A DNA stretch of 64,000 bases from Lycium barbarum. Taxonomy: Eukaryota > Streptophyta > Magnoliopsida > Solanales > Solanaceae. The position numbers were made by a program, and so were the translations under genes. Shown piece by piece: positions 57,906-64,000 of this stretch; position 1 is the first letter of the stretch, and the number at the start of each line of letters is the position of its first letter. Location of the stretch: NCBI RefSeq assembly GCF_019175385.1, contig NC_083345.1:124499657-124563656 (forward strand). Direction: 5' to 3'. The notes under the pieces are model-generated. The model was not told the DNA's origin, made no database searches, and saw nothing but the letters and a program-made list of their open reading frames with translations.

Positions 57906-60076
57906 ACTTGATTTTTTTCTGAGATACTTCCTAAAATACTCATAGTACTGTTGTGCGCTAAGTCTTTGACTAGCACCTTATAGATTAGAGTCTCGTGCAA
58001 TGGCACTACCCTTGTGACACATAACTGGGCATGATCTTATAGCTTTTCTGTGATCGCCTAATCGATAATAATTGAACTTGACACGATTCGTTCGACGATC
58101 ATTTTACTCATTTCGGGTTTCCTCTAAGTTGAGGCATATTCCTTATGGAGACTATCTTATTATGCCAACCTAACTGAACTGAGGTTCTTCATATCTCGTA
58201 CTAACCCTTCGGGTCTTCAATTATCTCACTGGACTTACTTGCGATTTATGCATCTCCCCCTTAGACCAAGGCTAACGTCTTATACTTACAAATTCTTCTC
58301 TTTTGATGGGATCCAATTAACATTCCTTATCTTCTGTAATTCCTTTGTACTCTACAACACTGACGACTCTTTTTTTTTCGACTTACTTCTGAGCAATTTC
58401 TCATTGGGAAAAACTAAATTACTTACATGAATGGTTGCTACTGTATTCATAACTGGCATACTCCATCTTAACAACTTAACTCTGCTCACACTGTAAATCT
58501 TAGGACAACCCCTTTTTGACAACTCTTAAAGGTTATTCTTCAGTAGTTTGCTCTCTTACAGCTTAGCTGATTTCTTCTTCCACTAATCACTCTACTCCAA
58601 ACTTAACTTAAGCCCTTGGTTTCTAACACACATTCGGATGTATCCGAACTGTCACCCACTTAAGATGTTCATCTAACTAAGGAAATCAAATCATACTTCT
58701 ACTAGTTCTGCTGAAATTGCTAATGCATTGTATCTACTCAAAACTTACTTACTGTTTTTCTATTAATCACCTACTAGCTTCATATTTTCTTATTTTGCTC
58801 TGAATAACCTAAGTTATTTCTATCTCTCCCTCATCATCTGACGTTATTCTATGGTTGTATACTATCTTTTCTGAACTATGGATCACACTTAACAAACTTT
58901 CATCTATCTTATACAAAAGATTGGAATAACTAAACCCAAACTTTCTATACACTTCAAAATCGTATCAGACTATACACATCTGGGATAAACACTTACTCGC
59001 ATAGCTTAAGTGAGAACTGTCACATCTTCTTATCTCATAATAATAATTACTTCTTATAGTAACCTACAACCATCGTACTCTCTAACTCTGATCTGACTAA
59101 CTTAAACAAACTAAAATTATTCCTGAAAATTTAATATCGTCTGCTCATGGTTATTATTTCATACATACCTATTTTCTTAACAGGCATAGTTCGTACGAAA
59201 ATTTCATCTGTGGTGATAACTGGGGATGCCTCTTTATCCTGACGACCTGCTGAAGCTTCCAAGCAGTCTTCACTGAGAACTGAAATGCCAGGCTTAGCTT
59301 TATTACAACCTGACTGGGCTTGAGAATTAAGAGGAGCCACCGAAGCACATATCAAGGCACAAACGGTACAACCCTTTGGTGTCTCATAAAACACTTGTTG
59401 CACATAAGATTCTAAAAACTTCTGTGGCTCACACGGGTATGTCACTGAGAGGCTGGTGCTCTTAAATTCTGTTTCTAGCTGAACTGACCTTTTTGATCAT
59501 ATCTAGACCCCGAGACTAGTGTACTAGCTGCAGATGAAGCGGGTCCTGATGACATCCTGTAGAAAACTGTAAGCCCCCACCTCCTTGAAATCCTCCATGA
59601 TTTACGTTTCCTGCAGACTTAGCTCTTTTTCTAATTTCTCTGATATCCTCTCCCTGTTGTATCCCATTTTTCTTTCTCAAAAATATCATTATCATTCAAC
59701 TTCCCATTCATTATACAACGCCCTTTCTCGGGTAACTTACACTTTATTTACCTTTCAATCGTACCTCAAGTCTCATTCGTTACCAGCAAGTATTTCATAA
59801 TTGTACCCTATGGATAATCAACCTCAGTTGGGCCGTGAATTACCTGCTCCTCGCCTGTGCATTCGATACGTATGTAATTCGATAGGAAGAGAAGTTACTT
59901 ATTACTCTAAGATTCATGGCACGATCTAGAGTAGAAAGAAATGAGACAAATTCTGAATGTCTTGGTGGTCAACTGTTTATATGTGTGGGGCCCTCACACA
60001 TATAAAAGAGACCTCACTGGACACTGCTTCATAGACTCCCTAAGACACTTGAACCTAGGGCTCTGATACCAAGCTT
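57906..60076 (-). other. Element C internal region: protease trace, no recognisable RT, leader
   Basis: Where RT should lie (57906-59130) the sequence is CT-rich and I find no RT motif. A 104-codon frame at 59445-59131 contains AGRQDKEASP, similar to the text before the protease in A and B (AGRQDLESSP). The remainder to the primer site (60060-60071) is degenerate leader and gag. Confidence 0.55.
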
Positions 60077-62494
60077 TGTCACGCCCCGAACCTGGGCCTG
60101 GACGTAACACGGCACCCGGTGCCTGACTGCATATGACCGAGCGAACCAACTGGCTGTCTTAATCAACATGTGATACCAAAACATAACTAATTTATAAAAT
60201 AAAACTAACACATGCTGATTAACTAAAAGTCTGACTGAAATATCATAATGCGGAAATACTTAGACAATCTGAACATATCTGAAAGAAGCCAACATTGCTA
60301 AACCAAAACAACTGGACGACTGAGTATAACTGTCTACAAGGCTAACATAACAAATATCTGACTGTCTGAACTGTGTCTATGAAGCCTCTAAGAGTACTGA
60401 ATAATAAAGTTGTCTATAAACTGAATTAACTAGATAGCTGACAACGCCCCCAAGGAATTTGGGGCTCACCAGTAGCTGATACGTGCACTCCTAAATAGCT
60501 GAGTCGTCAACCTGTATATCGATGCAGGCCCCCAAGCAATAAAAAGGGGCATCAGCACATTTGAATTGTACTGGTATGTAAAGCAACTGAAGCAATAAAA
60601 TACTGAAACTGAAACTGATAACTGTAACTGTAATAGCAAGGAAGTAGAGATATGAATACTCCCTGCTCTGTATCTGAATCATCTGTATTATCTGTGTTTG
60701 TATATGTGGGGCCTCGGCCCAATAATAAATGCACGTTATGGCCTCGGCCTAGTAGTGCGCCAATCAATGGCCTCGGCCATGTATACGTATACACAAGTCT
60801 GTGCTGTGCCCTCGGGCAAAATCATATATGTATAATTATGGTTAATTAATAAGGACTGAGACCATAACAACAATGAACAATGCTGAATTGAAATAGACAT
60901 GCTGGACTGAATTGAAAACACTGATTGTTTCTGAGCATACTGAATTTCTAGACTGAGACTCATGTGGTAACAATACATAAGTCTATAAAGATTACGTGCT
61001 GAGTTCATGATATTCAAATTAATAACCATGAACGAATTCTGTAACTGCAACCCTACAAGATAACTGTTCTATATCATATCATGAAACTAGGGCTAAACTA
61101 TATTTTGAGTCAAATTACTGACAAGTATGAAGAATGAGGCGTAGGGAGAATCATGAACATTCCCTAACGTAGATAGTTAGCCTCACATACCTTAATTCCA
61201 GCCTTTGAGCGTAATACAATGTTCGTCAACCCTTTCAACTTTGATCCATATCAATACAAGTCAAAAGGATTCTATGTTAGCAATAATATCCATGCTTTTA
61301 GTCATCTAAGCATTTTATCAAATACTTAGTGGGCATAAAGCTCCACAATCTCCATTAATGGTGATTTCTTCACCCAATTCTCATTCTATTACTTCTAGGT
61401 GATTCTACAATCTCAATTGGGTGTAATTAACATCATTCTCCATCACCCATATGATTATAACAATCTCAAGTCAACAGTCCAAAACCCTACTATAGTTCGT
61501 GTAATTCTCTTTACTAAACTCATTTACTATTCTCCCAAGAACTCATCAATTCACTATTATGAATGATTAGAGTGTAGAAGCATTACCTTTTTGACGTTCA
61601 ATCGTCTTGAATTCTAGTTCTAGGGTTTCCACGCCCAACAATAATGTTCCACTCACAACTCTATCGATTAGAAGGGTTTACTCAAGTTAGAAAGAGATTA
61701 GGGACTTGAATTCAATCTAGAATCATGATAAACTTACCATGTAGGGTTCTTGAAGCTTGGGACCTATTCTCTCTGACTTTAGGGTGATTTTTCGTGACTA
61801 GGTGTGTTAGGAAAATAAACCCCAAGCTTAAATATAACTTAAAACGCGAAATCCCGAATATTTACCCGAATCCGGCCCTGTTATGCGATGGGCCCGCGAC
61901 GCACATGCAGCACACGACCATCTGCAGGTCAATATTAAGAGAGGGGGTTTTTGTATGATCGTCGTGCGACGCGGGGCCAATGCACGCGCCCGAACGTGCC
62001 CGCACGCGCCCTCTCAACGGACCTGTGTCGGTTCCGCACAGTGTTTGGTAAAATGGACATAACATCTTGTACACAGCTCTGTTTGGGCTCCAAAATATAC
62101 CGTTGGAAAGCTATTTCAAAGGGCTACAACTTTCATGTTTTAAGTTTCCTCAAATTCCCAACGGATGTTCACGAAATTTGACTGGAAGGCAGACGTATCG
62201 AAAACTTAGCCGATTCTATAGAATTTTAAGTGCCTTACTATTAGCCATATTGAGACGATCATATCTCCTTGATTCGATCTCTGATTGGCCTGGTCTTTAT
62301 ATCGTTAGAAAGGTATTTCTACGTACTACAACTTTCATTGAAGGTACTTTCCCAAATTCCCAACTAATCAAGGAGTTATCTCTGCCCGAAGTAGGCCTAT
62401 CAACCATTTTCGCAAAACGTTCAAACCTTCAGTTTTTCCACTAAAACTCTAATGATATGAGTCTAACCTTAGTTCCAAGATACGGGGTGTAACA
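60077..62494 (-). repeat. 5' LTR of element C
   Basis: 2418 bases. Sense start TGTTACACCCCG, end GGGCGTGACA. It carries the same four GC palindromes as the other LTR (about 60707-60816). No gene. Confidence 0.92.
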
Positions 62495-62499
62495 GTTAA

Positions 62500-63077
62500 G
62501 CAGACTTAATTAAGAGTATCCTCAAAACCAATCCATTTAGTAGCTGTGTTTCTCAATAGTAATAACCAGTAATTGATGATTGTAAGTTGTAACATAGTTA
62601 TATTTTAGATGATGCACCTAGTAGTACTAAATTAAAGAAAATCAACGTTGGATATTGTAAATAAAATCACATAAGATGCACTGCTAGTAAACTAGTCTAG
62701 TTTTAAGAGTGTTGTTATTAGTTAAGTTAATGTCCAGTGGAACTTGGCACAAAAAGTTATTCGGACATTACGATTCTTTCTTATTCTTTGACTTGACTGA
62801 TTATATTGCCACAACCAAGTTAACAAGAAGGAATTTATGAAGCGTAAACTCTGAGATTTTTAAACTAGTACACTGCATCTTTTCACAACTACGTAAGTTG
62901 TTTCCACTGAAGGGGATAACCACAGAATAAAAACTTAACAATGTTAACTTTAAATTAGGTTAAAGGACTAAAATTACACACTTTCTTTAATTAAAGGTTA
63001 AATGTGCTTAGTTCATTAACACAAGGATCAAAATTAGAATTAGGCAATAATTTAGGGACTAAAATTTTCATTTTCCC
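62500..63077. other. Right part of MULE-like element F
   Basis: Non-coding; the last ~200 bases are the inverted terminal repeat partner of 32217-32420. Confidence 0.8.
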
Positions 63078-63158
63078 AAGTTGAATAATATATCAGTCTC
63101 TTTCTATATACTTGCTTCTGATGTATTTACTTTATCGTCTTTATTTTATAACATGTTG

Positions 63159-64000
63159 TATATATTCTAGTTTTTGTCTTTTTTGTACCTTTTCTTCAAC
63201 CAAAGTTAAGATGACAAAAAAGAAATCGTTTCGTATTTCCACTTTCCACTTTCTATTGCAATTTATTTGGTGTTCTTCATTTATCATGAATAATTTAATC
63301 AAAGTTTTAAAGTTTAATTAAAATATATCATTTTATCGTTTAGATAAGATTAGATTAGGTAGTACTTAATTCAGAAGAAGAGATGGAGATCCTATTAGTT
63401 CGGATTTTCGAAAAGGTTCACTTATTAGTTTAACTTTTCAAAAGTGAAAAGCGTTAAATATTTTGAAATAACATTTTTAGCTGAATTTGCCGAGGAAAGT
63501 GGACGAGTCAAAGGCTTACTTATTTTAGACAAAAAATATTTTATATATGGGTTAGTGATGGATTAGAGAGTTACCTAACAGATAATTAAAGTAAATACAG
63601 AAAAAAAAAAAAGAGCTAAGCTAATATTTAGCTCATTAATTAAGAATTAAGATAAGATTTTTATTTGATTTTCGAATTCCTTTTAGTTATATTAATTTTC
63701 AAAATAAAAAGAAGTTCAAGTGTTGATTGTTTAGGAATATTATATGTATTATACAAACACAATTTTTTTTAAAAAGAATTATCTTTATTCTCATCAATAT
63801 GGTGAACTCAATTTAAAAACGCATTATAATATGAAGCATCTTAGTGGGCTGTCAATGGCTTATGTGTTTGCATTAGCTAAATATTTTCAAAGCTGTATTC
63901 CTTTTCTTCTTCTTTTTTTGATTTGGATTTAAGCTATATATATTTTTTTTGATAATATAAACATTGTAAACTAATATATAGTAGAAGATTATTTGTCCTT
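63159..64000. other. AT-rich non-coding DNA
   Basis: No gene, RNA gene or element with readable ends. Short open frames (63112 and 63744) lack any recognisable domain. Confidence 0.5.

Larger units (their letters stand above)
32493..62494 (-). mobile_element. Tekay-type LTR retrotransposon C (degenerate, minus strand)
   Basis: Flanked by GTTAA (32488-32492, 62495-62499). In element sense the LTRs start TGTTACACCCCG and end GGGCGTGACA. The 5' LTR is 60077-62494 and the primer site lies at 60060-60071 (TGGTATCAGAGC in sense). The 3' LTR is 32493-33576 plus 51661-52999, split by B. The LTRs differ by about 2 percent in the part compared (about 21 of 1085). Integrase is decayed, RT was not found, and solo LTR E is inserted in the integrase. 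Confidence 0.88.
32217..63077. mobile_element. MULE-like element F (about 0.85 kb) expanded to 31 kb by nesting
   Basis: The left end (GGAAAAATGACAGTTTTAGA) and the reverse complement of the right end (GGGAAAATGAAAATTTTAGT) begin inverted repeats that can be followed for about 200 bases (32217-32420 and about 62880-63077), sharing TTATTGCCTAATTC and GCACATTTAA. A perfect 9-bp duplication AAGTTGAAT flanks it (32208-32216, 63078-63086). Removing the inserted element C leaves about 854 bases and no transposase. Confidence 0.85.
31887..63153 (+). mobile_element. Solo copia-type LTR G, split by a 31-kb nested insertion
   Basis: Left part 31887-32216 starts TGTTATAAATATAC; right part 63087-63153 ends TTTATTTTATAACA. 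The flanks TGTTG (31882-31886 and 63154-63158) form a 5-bp duplication, so this is a solo LTR of about 397 bases. It contains CAGCTTGCAAGTAGCTCAAG repeats and a TATA box (CCTTTATAAATAAG, about 32162). The copia assignment is from general LTR style only. Confidence 0.75.

Overview
The window is plant nuclear repeat DNA, almost certainly from a nightshade (Solanaceae). The evidence is the families present: Ty3/gypsy chromoviruses of the Tekay/Del type with 2.4-2.9 kb LTRs and an initiator-Met-tRNA primer site, Tat-type gypsy elements, a tRNA-derived SINE, and several MULE-, CACTA- and pogo/Emigrant-like elements. I see no intact host gene. Every protein-coding signal belongs to a transposable element, and all of them are broken somewhere. 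Genus cannot be told from this sequence alone.

1-20180 is the 3' part of an old Tat-type element (H, + strand). It holds decayed integrase, a repeat-rich 3' region, an antisense gene for a plant mobile domain (PMD) protein on the - strand (about 17.2 to 13.9 kb), a polypurine tract and a 3' LTR (17566-20180). A young Tekay element (A, 2204-12519, TSD CTATG) sits in a 30-bp minisatellite of H. A MULE-like element (17705-19475) sits in H's LTR. A's two LTRs differ by only three substitutions and one 12-bp repeat unit, yet A carries a gag stop codon and a pol frameshift.

20181-31880 is AT-rich non-coding DNA. It contains two diverged collinear copies of one sequence (about 20.2-24.5 and 26.8-28.65 kb) plus several short elements with readable ends: a pogo/Emigrant-like element, a 984-bp element with a 450-bp fold-back element nested in it, a CACTA MITE and a SINE.

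31887-63153 is a five-level nest, read from target duplications. A solo copia LTR (G) was hit by a small MULE (F, TSD AAGTTGAAT). F was hit by a - strand Tekay element (C, TSD GTTAA). C's 3' LTR was hit by a second - strand Tekay element (B, TSD AACAT). B's reverse transcriptase was hit by a deletion-derivative Tat-like element (D, TSD ACCAT). C's integrase separately holds a solo LTR (E). The MULE termini are now 31 kb apart.

The most interesting signals are non-coding. (i) A pair of hairpins in the presumed R region is shared by three otherwise different Tekay LTR families and its stem co-varies. (ii) A hairpin beside the polypurine tract shows a compensatory base-pair change. (iii) Palindrome arrays lie just upstream of the LTR promoters. 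(iv) The antisense PMD gene in H carries its own apparent TATA box and poly(A) signal.
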